Assembly (NCBI GenBank): GCA_002368155.1
Contig: AP018183.1
Coordinates: 167,373 to 231,372, forward strand
Direction: 5' to 3'
DNA from: Nostoc carneum NIES-2107
GTDB taxonomy: Bacteria; Cyanobacteriota; Cyanobacteriia; Cyanobacteriales; Nostocaceae
DNA length: 64,000 nt
Shown: piece by piece, positions 41,533 through 50,128 of the stretch
Numbering within the stretch: the stretch's first letter is position 1
Layout of the letters: the number at the start of each line of letters is the position of its first letter
The notes under the pieces: model-generated
Databases searched by the model: none
What the model saw: the letters and a program-made list of their open reading frames with translations, nothing else
Told to the model about the DNA's origin: nothing
Position numbers and translations under genes: made by a program

Positions 41533-42429
41533 ATGGACAACCCACCCCGTAAGCGCAAAAAAGCCACCTCTACATCCAGTGACTTACAACCAGCAGTTAA
41601 CCCACAAAATAGCTCTCCTCAGGACAATCAGGATGTAGTAACCATTGATGTTCCTGCTGTTGAAGTTCCAGAATTAACTCCAGAGGAACAAAGCGATCGC
41701 CTGCACCTGGAGCGAAAAGTTGAAAGAGCGTTTTTTGAGGCAGGTAAAGCGTTGATGGAATTACGCGATCGCAGACTCTATCGCTCCACCCATCGCACAT
41801 TTGAGGAATATTGCCGCGATAGATTTGGTTACAATCGTTCCCGTTCTTATCAATTAATTGATGCGGCTATCGTTGTGGACAATCTTACTGAATGTCCACA
41901 ATTTGTGGACATTTTACCAACAGCAGAAGGACAAATTCGCCCACTCACTAAGCTAGAACCCCAGCAGCAACAGGAAGTTTGGCAACAAGCAGTACAGAAA
42001 GCTGGCGGTAAAGTGCCGACGGGTAAAATCGTCAAAGATATCGTGCAGCGCATCATGGAACGCACCCAAGTACCCAACAGCTACCAGTTGGGTGAGGTAT
42101 GCCAAATCTTAGCAAAAGACAATCCCGAACTCAGGGGCAAAGGCGGTTGCTGGGCAATTGTCACTCAAGTGAATGACTTCACTTGCACCGTGAGGACTTT
42201 GGATGGAGAACTGACGGTTGGGCTGAAGCATCTGAAGTCTTACGAATACTTCCCTGAGGACTGTCAGCAGATGCAGGAGATATGCGAGCGTATTTCACGG
42301 GTGTATTCAAGTGGGCTTGAGGAATCGGTACAGAAGTTTTTGGAGTCCTTGGGGAAGCTAAAGCGGGTTTATTTGACGGGGTTGGAGGAGAAAGTGTTGA
42401 GGGTGCTGGAGACTGAGATTAAAGACTGA
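41533..42429 (+). CDS. Plasmid-type DNA-binding protein (ParB-like HTH region)
   Basis: The protein has 298 residues. After a Pro/Ser-rich head, residues 55-110 (HLERKVERAFFEAGKALMELRDRRLYRSTHRTFEEYCRDRFGYNRSRSYQLIDAAIV) form a helical DNA-binding-like block common on cyanobacterial plasmids and islands. It is followed by 'RPLTKLEPQQQQEVWQQAVQKAGGKVPTGKIVKDIV', which resembles the HTH segment of ParB/KorB proteins. The 170-235 region is beta-rich. Family function is not established. Its head is repeated in the relic at 30464. Confidence 0.65.
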   Translation: MDNPPRKRKKATSTSSDLQPAVNPQNSSPQDNQDVVTIDVPAVEVPELTPEEQSDRLHLERKVERAFFEAGKALMELRDRRLYRSTHRTFEEYCRDRFGYNRSRSYQLIDAAIVVDNLTECPQFVDILPTAEGQIRPLTKLEPQQQQEVWQQAVQKAGGKVPTGKIVKDIVQRIMERTQVPNSYQLGEVCQILAKDNPELRGKGGCWAIVTQVNDFTCTVRTLDGELTVGLKHLKSYEYFPEDCQQMQEICERISRVYSSGLEESVQKFLESLGKLKRVYLTGLEEKVLRVLETEIKD

Positions 42430-42436
42430 TGCAATA

Positions 42437-42823
42437 ATGCTTTGGGTAATTTATTGTGGTAAGGGTGAAATTTTGGTACTGATTATCAGAGAAAGAGCGA
42501 CACTAGAACAAGTTGAGCAAATGATGCAAACTTTGAAAATTTACATTAAAGTTGCAGTAGATATAGAAAGAGGAATATTAGCTGGAGGAGGAGAAAAACA
42601 CGCTTTCTGTGAAGCAGCATTGCTCGAAGATGGTAGTAGACAGCGAGATATTTGGGGTGCTGATTGGACTCCTTTTAATCAATCAATTGCTTATGAATCA
42701 ATTATTAACATTCGCCCCAGTCAGAATAATCGCTCGATGCTAATTCAAGACCCAGCAATTCAAGAACGTGTTAAACAAATCACTCAGGAGTTAATTGGTG
42801 GTTATGAACCGGAAATTAGATAA
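42437..42823 (+). CDS. DUF5674 protein
   Basis: The protein has 128 residues. The conserved core starts at about residue 14 ('LIIRERATLEQVEQMMQTLKIYIKVAVDIERGILAGGGEKHAFCEAALLEDGS') and continues 'RQRDIWGADW...INIRPSQNNRSMLIQDPAIQ', a pattern I know as DUF5674. The ATG at 42437 adds a short head. A TTG at 42473 would start directly at the core and is an alternative. It overlaps the next gene by 20 bp, and the two probably form a unit, possibly toxin-antitoxin-like, but this is unproven. Confidence 0.75.
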   Translation: MLWVIYCGKGEILVLIIRERATLEQVEQMMQTLKIYIKVAVDIERGILAGGGEKHAFCEAALLEDGSRQRDIWGADWTPFNQSIAYESIINIRPSQNNRSMLIQDPAIQERVKQITQELIGGYEPEIR

Positions 42824-43160
42824 AAAACAAGCAAGATTTCAAAGCGAAAATACATCAAATCGCTTAGGACATATAGCTTCTAATTTAGCCAGGTTGAGAA
42901 CATTTTGTAACACAGCTTACCCGGAAGCAGTTGAAAGTGTGGCAGATGAAACTATGTATTTTATCGAATGGACAGCAGCAGACATTGAACCGGAATATGC
43001 CGAAGAATTAGTCAACATTCAAGTTCAACTAGCACGGTGGAAATTAAAGTTTGATAGTCTTTGGTCTGATGAGAATGAACGCAGAAATATGTCCGAGCAA
43101 GCTAGTGCTTGGTCAGCGCGAGTATTAGATATGTCAGGTTTGTTGTCCGAATCTATCTAA
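42804..43160 (+). CDS. Hypothetical partner of DUF5674 gene
   Basis: ATG 42804 (MNRKLDKKQARF) overlaps the end of the DUF5674 gene. The 118-residue helical protein (SNRLGHIASNLARLRTFCNTAYPEAVESVADETMYFIEWTAADIE) has no recognised domain. The overlap suggests translational coupling and a shared function. Confidence 0.65.
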   Translation: MNRKLDKKQARFQSENTSNRLGHIASNLARLRTFCNTAYPEAVESVADETMYFIEWTAADIEPEYAEELVNIQVQLARWKLKFDSLWSDENERRNMSEQASAWSARVLDMSGLLSESI

Positions 43161-43279
43161 AATTTTAATCGCGATCGCATTTCTGGAGAATGCTTTTGCG
43201 TTACCTTCTCTCAATTGAGCTCATTGCGATTATGTGTCGGCAATTGAAGCACTTCAGAAAAACGTGAATACTTAACAGC

Positions 43280-43891
43280 TTAGTTCACCATGAGTTTACT
43301 CAAATCAATGATGTGAGTGCAAAGACGCTGAAGTAACGCTGCTTCATGACTGATGACTAAAATTCCCACTTTATGTTCTTTGGCATATTTAATTACTACC
43401 TGCCAAATTAGAGCTTGAGTGTTAGCATCTAGCATTGCCGTCATTTCATCTGCAATCAAGTATTGTGTGGAAGAATTGAGCGATCGCGCCACTGCAATTC
43501 TTTGCAATTCACCCCCACTGAGTTCATGAGGATAGCGATTGAGCCAACTTTGGTGAATGCCCAAAGCAGCGAGTAAATCGGCTGAAGGCGGTTGTCCTTC
43601 TGCTAAAATTTTACTGATTCGCCAACGTGGATTGACAGCTAGTTCAGGGTTTTGAAAAATCAGCTGTACAGGACAATAACTACTGCTGGGTAAAGGTTGA
43701 CCATCATAAGTTACCTTTCCTTGAGTCGGTTGCAGATATCCCGCTAGGAGTTTACCAATTGTAGTTTTACCCAAACCACTCGCCCCAGTCAAACCCACAA
43801 CTTCGCCTCTGGCTAATTCCAAACTAAAATTTTGCAAAATCCACCTTTGCTGGGAATGGTAACGAAAAGATAAATGTTCAGCCTTCAACAT
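43280..43891 (-). CDS. ABC transporter ATP-binding protein (DppF/NikE type)
   Basis: The protein has 203 residues with Walker A 'GLTGASGLGKTTIGKLLAG', Q-loop 'QLIFQNPELAVNPRWRI', signature 'LSGGELQRIAVARSL', Walker B 'YLIADEMTAMLD' and the switch His in 'ILVISHEAALLQRL'. The Q-loop 'QNPxxxxNPR' form is that of the second ATPase of peptide/nickel importers. It overlaps the end of the upstream ATPase fragment. The partner is truncated, so the transporter is probably non-functional here. Confidence 0.85.
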   Translation of the reverse strand: MLKAEHLSFRYHSQQRWILQNFSLELARGEVVGLTGASGLGKTTIGKLLAGYLQPTQGKVTYDGQPLPSSSYCPVQLIFQNPELAVNPRWRISKILAEGQPPSADLLAALGIHQSWLNRYPHELSGGELQRIAVARSLNSSTQYLIADEMTAMLDANTQALIWQVVIKYAKEHKVGILVISHEAALLQRLCTHIIDLSKLMVN

Positions 43892-44382
43892 GAATACACC
43901 TCACGGGTGCGCCCCGTACTATCCGAACTTGGGGTCTAGCTTCTAAGCAAGCCTGTGTTGCTAGGGGACAGCGATCGCCAAATAGACAACCAACAGGTAA
44001 AGCCTCTGGGCTGGGTTGGCTACCGGGAACTGGGATAAAGTCATTTTGGGGAAGCGATCGCCACAAGGCTTGAGTATAAGGATGACGCAGATTTCCCGAT
44101 GTAAAATCACCAGCTTTCGCCACTTCTAGAGTTGTCCCTGCATAAAACACAGCCACTTTATCCGCCACTTGCAACGCTGCTTCTAAGTCGTGGGTAATTA
44201 AAATTACACCTTTACCCTCATTAGCAAGTTCCCGCAGATGATTCAACGTCTCTACTACAATGTCTGCGTGCAGCCCAGGAGTAGGTTCATCCGCAATTAA
44301 TAACTCAGCACACCCTATTGCTGCTGTAGCAACTAGCACTCGCCGTGCCATACCTCCAGAAATTTGAAAAGGATACTGCTGT
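43878..44382 (-). pseudogene. ABC transporter ATPase (DppD/NikD type), N-terminus lost to IS
   Basis: The frame is open from the IS boundary at 44382 (RQQYPFQISGGMARRVLVATAA) to the stop at 43878. It retains the ABC signature, Walker B (LLIADEPTPGLHADI), switch His (LITHDLE) and the C-terminal oligopeptide/nickel extension (PGSQPSPEALPVGCLFGDRCPLA, the Cys-rich 'C..RCP' motif). Walker A and the Q-loop are missing. An internal ATG at 44351 gives the apparent 157-residue ORF. Confidence 0.85.
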
Positions 44383-44738
44383 CTGTACGTTCGCTTATTT
44401 TTGAAGTGTGAGAGGAATTAACGCCTTACTGTTAAAGGAAACAATACGATTTTGGATCTCCTAAAACCATCACCGTGTAATACTTGGGAAAAGGAGAACG
44501 AGCTTTACCATGTATTACATGGTAAAAGAAATTGCGACTTTGCGTGTATTACAGGGATGAAAGAAATATATTGAGAGACTGTTACCGGAAGTTAAGCTCT
44601 TCAGTGTAATACATGGAAGAGTAGCAATATTCAAAGTTCAATTTACGGTGTCTTACACGGAAATTGCTAATATTGAAATGGGACTTCAATTGTGTGTATC
44701 CTCCTTCAGGAGTGGTACAGGTAATTGAGTAAGATGAA
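44352..44738. other. IS left subterminal region with GTGTAATAC motifs
   Basis: This gene-free stretch holds the left inverted repeat (44383-44456) and motif copies at 44475 (GTGTAATAC), 44508 (palindrome CCATGTATTACATGG), 44544 (GTGTATTAC), 44604 (GTGTAATAC) and 44648 (GTGTCTTAC). Confidence 0.75.
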
Positions 44739-46445
44739 TTATGTCGAGCGCACCACTGAATCTATCTGATAAAGGGATTCAGGCATTTTCATTAAAGAAA
44801 GAATTTGTTTTTGAAGCGCGTTAATTGGTGTGATGAAGATGGTAGAATCAGGTAAAAAATAAAGAGTTAAATTACAAAAAGCCTTGAGCATTTGTTCAGC
44901 AGATGGGCGAGCAGTTTTTCGCTTTGGATTACCGTCATAAAGACCTGCCAAAGATTGTTGGGTTTGCTCAAGAGCCAGCCGTACTACAAACTCCATTAGA
45001 GTAAATACACGCAAAGCTATGTTCAACAGGAACATTAAGCCAGTGATTCGGTCAGTATTTTGAAAGTAAATGGGTAGGGCTGGCAAAGAACCCCTTTTAA
45101 AACGGTGAAAACCTCGCTCTAAAAGCCATTCATCCCGATAATACATCACAGCAAGTGGTAAACTCATCTGGCTACTATCGGCATTAGTAACATACAATCG
45201 CCACCCTGCCAAAGTTTCTGCCTCCTGAATTGCAGTATCTATCTTCTGGATATGAAGTTGAAGACAAATATCTGTCAATTCCTCTGTGGTCGAGTTTTTT
45301 GATGGTCGTCCCCGTCCGAGATGACGAGTTTTTTTAGTGATCTGTTCTGTAATCATGGTTGAGAAAAAATTTTTGACACGATAGCGCTGGAGAATGTTTT
45401 CTACTTTATGGGTGAGTAGCTCCCGATCTGAGCCTGGCTTGTTAGCTAAACTTTGGAGAGCGGTTTCAGCAGTCAAGATGCGTTGCTGTTGTCCACGTAT
45501 CATTGATGCGGCAAGGCTTTGGGAGTAAACTACTAAGTAGCGTTCTAGCCAACGCACCCATTTGTTGGTTTGTTTGTTGAACCAAAACTTACCTAACTCC
45601 ACTTCAAAACCTTTTCCCACCGCAGGTTCTTCTTCATCTTGTCGTGGTAAACGAATGGGCACAATTTCCGCTGGTGGGTTGAGAACCCATTGCTGAAGAT
45701 ATTGAGGGTGTTGCCCACTCATGGCTACAGGAACGCAGTAAATACCCCTAGAAGCGGCGATTTGAGCGCGAGTTGCAATCGACCCAGCTTTACAATCAGC
45801 GATGAAGACAAACTTTTTATGTCCAATCACTTGTGCTATTTTTTGCCAAGTGGGGAAATATAATGGGTCGTCAGCTCCATTACCTTCAAGGGTTGTGCTG
45901 ACTAATGGCATTCCCATTGGGTCAAGGGTTGCCAATAATTGACGGTATTGCAACAAATCTGGGCGTTTGTCCTTGGAATAGCCATAACGTAATATATTTT
46001 CTTCTGGAGAATCTCCCTGTTGATGATTCACGCTAAAACTAGTCGTATCGGTTCGTGCCACTTGTGTGGGCAATTCGTAGGCGCGAATCAGATTTTGTCC
46101 TAACTTGACCTCTATTTCCTGCGTTGCTTGTGTTTGCTTACCTAACTCTTCGACTACCCTTGCCAATCTGTCATCACTGGTATCTTTTTCTCCTATCGAC
46201 CACCCTGTACTTAACTCTAAAATCCTTCGATGTGCCTTTACCCATGATTCCACTGCACACAACCGATGGTCTGATTGAGTAATTATGTATGTCAGTAACA
46301 ATACACTCAATTGACCATAACTCATGCCTTTGTGGTTTCCGTGTGGTTTTTTGAGTTTTTGGTCAATACATTTAGCTATCCCCATCTGAACAAGCCATTC
46401 CACGATGACGGGAATATCGTCAATCCGCTCAGAACTTATGTCCAC
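44739..46445 (-). CDS. IS1634-family transposase (DUF4277 + DDE)
   Basis: The 568-residue protein has the N-terminal DUF4277 region (MDISSERIDDIPVIVEWLVQMGIAKCID, 'YGQLSVLLLTYIITQSDHRLCAVESWV'). The DDE domain follows, with 'ARTDTTSFSVNHQQ' (first Asp), 'FVFIADCKAGSIATRAQIAA' (second Asp) and 'YYRDEWLLERGFHRFKRGSLPALPIYF' (Glu and the Y-x-R-E signature region). The C-terminal segment is hydrophobic, as usual for the family. It is intact by length and motifs. Confidence 0.9.
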   Translation of the reverse strand: MDISSERIDDIPVIVEWLVQMGIAKCIDQKLKKPHGNHKGMSYGQLSVLLLTYIITQSDHRLCAVESWVKAHRRILELSTGWSIGEKDTSDDRLARVVEELGKQTQATQEIEVKLGQNLIRAYELPTQVARTDTTSFSVNHQQGDSPEENILRYGYSKDKRPDLLQYRQLLATLDPMGMPLVSTTLEGNGADDPLYFPTWQKIAQVIGHKKFVFIADCKAGSIATRAQIAASRGIYCVPVAMSGQHPQYLQQWVLNPPAEIVPIRLPRQDEEEPAVGKGFEVELGKFWFNKQTNKWVRWLERYLVVYSQSLAASMIRGQQQRILTAETALQSLANKPGSDRELLTHKVENILQRYRVKNFFSTMITEQITKKTRHLGRGRPSKNSTTEELTDICLQLHIQKIDTAIQEAETLAGWRLYVTNADSSQMSLPLAVMYYRDEWLLERGFHRFKRGSLPALPIYFQNTDRITGLMFLLNIALRVFTLMEFVVRLALEQTQQSLAGLYDGNPKRKTARPSAEQMLKAFCNLTLYFLPDSTIFITPINALQKQILSLMKMPESLYQIDSVVRST

Positions 46446-46481
46446 TGTTTTCCCCGCTTACTGATACAAAACAGCGAATTC

Positions 46482-46907
46482 CTACTGTTGTGTATACTCG
46501 CTATTTAGTACCACAATAAAATGATTGAGGGCTTTGAGTGCTGCTTTGTAGCCCGGTGATTGCTTACCTAACTTCAACTCCAATATTACTTGGTTACGTA
46601 AACTTTCGAGTGTTGCCACCTTTAGAGGCATGGTCGCAACTTCAACAACACTAGTTTTGGCTTTATGTGCCAACTTTTTTTCCCGTGTAATACTTGGATG
46701 AGCATTCCTTCTAATCACCTGTTCAACGTAATCAGCTCTAGTCATACCCAAGCATTCGGCAGCGATCCCCAAAGCCTTCCAGGTTTCATCCGTTAATCTT
46801 AAAGAGCGCACTTGACGATAATCATCGTCTTTGAGGGCGAACTTCCCTTGAATATCCCGCTTTAACATTCGCCTCATCCGTGTATTACATCGTAAGTTTA
46901 ACCCCAA
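46482..46907 (-). CDS. IS accessory protein, RHH/DNA-binding-like
   Basis: This 141-residue protein lies 36 bp upstream of the transposase on the same strand. 'VRSLRLTDETWKALGIAAECLGMTRADYVEQVIRR' has the strand-helix-helix form of a ribbon-helix-helix protein. The GTGTAATAC motif also occurs inside this gene (46685, 46880). It probably binds the subterminal motifs to aid or regulate transposition. Confidence 0.65.
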   Translation of the reverse strand: MGLNLRCNTRMRRMLKRDIQGKFALKDDDYRQVRSLRLTDETWKALGIAAECLGMTRADYVEQVIRRNAHPSITREKKLAHKAKTSVVEVATMPLKVATLESLRNQVILELKLGKQSPGYKAALKALNHFIVVLNSEYTQQ

Positions 46908-47087
46908 ATTAGTGAAGTTTAAAGTGTAATATTCAGTATTACAGATGAGATGTTAATGAGCCATAGCTTCCATGTAATACATGGAAAGGGCTTTTTTCCT
47001 TTTTCCATGTATTACACGGTGATGCTTTTAGGATATCCAAAATCGTATTGTTTCCTTTAACAGTAAGGCATTAATTCCTCTCACCCT
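46908..47087. other. IS right subterminal region with GTGTAATAC motifs
   Basis: Motif copies at 46924 (GTGTAATAT), 46970 (palindrome CCATGTAATACATGG) and 47015 (CCATGTATTACACGG) precede the right inverted repeat. Confidence 0.75.
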
Positions 47088-47109
47088 TTAAAAATGAGCG
47101 AACGTACAG

Positions 47110-47891
47110 TGATAACCAATTCCAGTTGGACTAAAATTTCCAGCTATATAGTTAGTGAACAGAGCCGCCATTAGGAAAGCTGCAACGCCACTGAACAATT
47201 GGAAATCTTTGACCAGAAAGATATCCCGCCATGCACCAATCGAACAAAATCGAGTCCGTTGTATCATCACACCAACCAACAACCCCAATCCCAGACTGAG
47301 AAGCACTGGTGTATGTTGAGCGCCAGCCCCCGCTGTACTGAAGGCAATGAAAGCAGGATGGCTTACCAGCAGAATCAGCAAGCCCACTGTCATTAAGGGC
47401 GCTATTAGTCCCACCACTGGAGCTTGGTTAGCGTTACTCCCCAGAGAGAAACCTTGCTTCAAGAAAAATGTCCCTGTTCCGATTCCAGTCACGAATCCTG
47501 CTAGCGCGATCGCACCATTGAGATCGCCTCCAGCAATGCGAAGTATGACTCGAATGGGACACCCTAAAAACACCAGCACGCCAATCATGACGAACGCACC
47601 TAAGATAAAGCGGAGTATGGGAGAAGAACCCCCCCGCGATCGCCATTCTCCTACCGCAACAGAAATGCCAAATGCCCCCAGGACAAATCCAATTATCTCA
47701 GGTCGGATGTATTGTGCCAAAGGGTTGTGGTGCAGTTGCAACGCACCAGCCGTATCCCGCAAAAAACAGGCTGCACAAATGCCCATATTTGGTGGATTTC
47801 CCCAGTTGACGGCTAGCGCCCCCAATGTACCAAACAGAATTCCTGTTAGGATAATCCACCTATTTGAGGTCAATAATTGTTTAATATTCAC
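47110..47891 (-). pseudogene. yedE: YedE-family putative selenium transporter, C-terminus lost to IS
   Basis: About 260 native residues from ATG 47891 (MNIKQLLTSNRWIILTGILFG) are followed by the IS end at 47109. The YeeE/YedE fold is visible: 'NWGNPPNMGICAACFLRD', 'FLGCPIRVILRIAGGDLNG', 'GIQRTRFCSIGAWRD'-type Cys motifs and eight or so hydrophobic helices. Complete members are about 350-400 residues, so roughly a third is missing. Native sequence ends near 'FSPTGIGY'. In cells the family is linked to selenium metabolism. Confidence 0.8.
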
Positions 47892-48546
47892 CTTCTCCTC
47901 CTTCTACTAATAATGAGGAGTTCATCTGTGGAGAGAAAAAATTACCGAGCAGATTTTTCACCCCATCTCAGGGGTTTATCTGAGTACAGCTAAGCAGTCA
48001 AGATGTTAAATGATTTTAGTGACATATTAAATTTACAAAAAGATTTTGAGGAAGTTGTGAGGAAATAAAAAAGGCGATCGTCTTTTTTCTGGTTTTAGTG
48101 TTGAAGTTAGTTGAAACCTTTTTTAGTAGCTTCTATAAACTCCGTACCAAAACCCTATCTCCACCACTGATTGTAGCTCCTAACTTCGTCCTCCATTGAT
48201 TGTTCCACTTCAACTCTCTTTAGTAAGGCGATCGCTTATCAAAAATTTATTCCACTTACCACCAGTCCTCTCACTTGGCTATAAGTAAAACTAATTATTC
48301 CCAATTTATTTGGGAGTAGTATAGATCAATAAAGAAGTGTTTCAATAATTACATTTGATCAGGGATTTTCCTTAAAATAAAAATAGAAAATAATAAGTAA
48401 GTCGGTAGAAATAAATCAAAATATATTAAGAAACATAAATAGGCTTGGAAACTTTACCAATGACAAATGACGGCCTTAATTAGCTAGCTTTGTTTGTCCC
48501 GACCTACTTAATTAAGTCCTTGCAAAAACCTCAGGAGGCGAGTAGT
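47892..48546. other. Intergenic, no gene seen apart from terminator-like hairpin
   Basis: 655 bp, AT-rich, with HIP1-like GGCGATCG sites and a symmetric hairpin at 48067. It should contain the promoter of the TPR gene at 48547. No RNA gene was recognised. Confidence 0.45.
48067..48088. terminator. Bidirectional terminator-like hairpin
   Basis: AAAAAAGGCGATCGTCTTTTTT is almost a perfect palindrome with A-run and T-run flanks, fitting an intrinsic terminator in either direction. Confidence 0.5.
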
Positions 48547-49998
48547 ATGCAAAGGGCTGTAAATAGACATATTTACAAGAAAATACTTGTTTATACTTTA
48601 GCAAGTTTTTTGGTGATTTTTTCTGCTCTTCATCCGTTAAATTTAGCTGTAGCCCAAAACATCAACTCAGCTATTGAAAAAATAGAACAGGCTTTAAAAC
48701 AAAACCCCAATGACCCAGAGGTAAACCTAGCCTTAGCTACTGCCTATTTCCAAAAATACCAGGAGACTGGTAAGATTAAAGACTTGGATACAGCGATTCA
48801 AACTGTGCAAAACGGAATTAGTTTAGAATCAGAATTTGCTCCTGCTCATTTGGTTTTATATAGGTTGTTAACTGAAAAAGCAATACAGCAGAGTAATATC
48901 AATTTATTGAATGAAATCAATCATGAATATCAAGAAGTTTTGCGGACTTTTCCTGATTCCGAAAGTCTCAAAGTAATTCCTCATCCTAACCTGATAGCGG
49001 GAATGTTGTACTACAATCTTAGCCACAAGGAAGCAGGAGATAATGAACAAGCTAGATATGCAGAAAAAGCTATTATTGAAGTTCAGAAAGCTATTAATGC
49101 TCAACCCGCTAATGCTAACAATCATCACTTCTTGTCAGTAATTTACTTTTACCAAGATAAAAATGATTTGGCTTTATTGGAAGCGAAAGAAGCGAACAGA
49201 TTAGCTCCGAATGATGCCGACAACTACAAGTTAATTGGTGGCATCTATAATGACAATATTCATCGTTCAAAAGATTGTTGGGATACTGATGCCATTACCC
49301 AGGGAATTAAAGCATTTAAAGATGCAATTCGGCTGGCACCAGAAGATGCTGATTCACATATGGGTTTAAGTGATTTTTATATTCATCAGGGAGCTTATAA
49401 TTTGGCTGTGGCAGAGAGCAAAATAGCTGTCAGACTTTCTGCTAGCCCGCAGCACCATAGAAAATTAGGAGACGCGTTGTTATTTGTTGGAGATTACGAA
49501 CAGGCAGTTAAAGAATATAACGAAGTTCTGAAAAGAAATAGCTCCTACGTAGTAGCACATGCAGATTTAGCTTTTGCTTACTTCCTACAAAATAAATTTG
49601 AGGATGCCGTTAAGGAATATCAACAGTATACGAAGCTTGTGAAAGCACCAGGTGCCTATGCAGTCTCATATTATAGTTTTGCTTTACGGCATCTCGGTAA
49701 GAATGCAGAAGCGCAGCAACTACTAGAAAAATATGTGAAATACCATCGAGAAGGAGAATGGCAATTACAATTATTGAATTTTAATTTAGGCAAGCTCACA
49801 GACGCAGAATTGATTGGTAGAGCTAGAAATAAATGCCAAACAACTGATGCCTTGTTCTTGATTGGGTATAAGTATTTGCTTGCGGGTGATAAGTACAAGG
49901 CACGGGAATATTTTCAAAAAACTGTAGATACACAATTTTTTTGCTCCTATCACTATATAAATGCTAATGCCAGATTGAAAGATTTAATACTTCATTGA
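48547..49998 (+). CDS. Secreted TPR-repeat protein
   Basis: ATG 48547 is preceded by CAGGAGGCGAG, a strong ribosome site, and is preferred to the upstream frame from 48490. The product is 483 residues. A signal peptide (residues 1-36, ILVYTLASFLVIFSALHPLNLAVAQ) leads into TPR units such as 'NPNDPEVNLALATAYFQKYQ', 'NPANANNHHFLSVIYFYQDKNDLALLEAKEANRLAPND' and 'GDYEQAVKEYNEVLKRNSS'. It is probably a periplasmic or outer-surface protein-interaction scaffold. It precedes the M16 peptidase gene by 130 bp and may act with it. Confidence 0.85.
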   Translation: MQRAVNRHIYKKILVYTLASFLVIFSALHPLNLAVAQNINSAIEKIEQALKQNPNDPEVNLALATAYFQKYQETGKIKDLDTAIQTVQNGISLESEFAPAHLVLYRLLTEKAIQQSNINLLNEINHEYQEVLRTFPDSESLKVIPHPNLIAGMLYYNLSHKEAGDNEQARYAEKAIIEVQKAINAQPANANNHHFLSVIYFYQDKNDLALLEAKEANRLAPNDADNYKLIGGIYNDNIHRSKDCWDTDAITQGIKAFKDAIRLAPEDADSHMGLSDFYIHQGAYNLAVAESKIAVRLSASPQHHRKLGDALLFVGDYEQAVKEYNEVLKRNSSYVVAHADLAFAYFLQNKFEDAVKEYQQYTKLVKAPGAYAVSYYSFALRHLGKNAEAQQLLEKYVKYHREGEWQLQLLNFNLGKLTDAELIGRARNKCQTTDALFLIGYKYLLAGDKYKAREYFQKTVDTQFFCSYHYINANARLKDLILH

Positions 49999-50128
49999 GG
50001 AATAGAAAATCAAGAAGCAATAGATGTCATTGTAGTAAGTACAAAGCGTGCTTACTACAAATGAATGATGTTTTAGTTAATTTTCCCAACGAGATTCTCA
50101 ATAATAATTAATAACTGTGAGAGGAAAT

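Larger units (their letters stand above)
44383..47109 (-). mobile_element. IS1634-family element with accessory gene and subterminal repeats
   Basis: The ends are long imperfect inverted repeats of about 75 bp (CTGTACGTTCGCTTATTTTT onward, including AGAGGAATTAA and CCTTACTGTTAAAGGAAACA). The element carries a transposase and a small upstream DNA-binding ORF. It has at least ten copies of a GTGTAATAC-type motif in the regions inside both ends. Different genes are truncated at the two ends (yedE at the right, ABC ATPase at the left) and no matching target duplication is evident, so adjacent DNA has been deleted or rearranged. Confidence 0.85.

Noticed and set aside
41348..41638. 96-codon plus-strand ORF
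   Set aside because: Overlaps the start of the 41533 gene in another frame, has repeat-like sequence and no ribosome site.
47347..47910. 187-codon plus-strand ORF
   Set aside because: Antisense shadow of the yedE fragment, which has membrane helices and family motifs on the minus strand.
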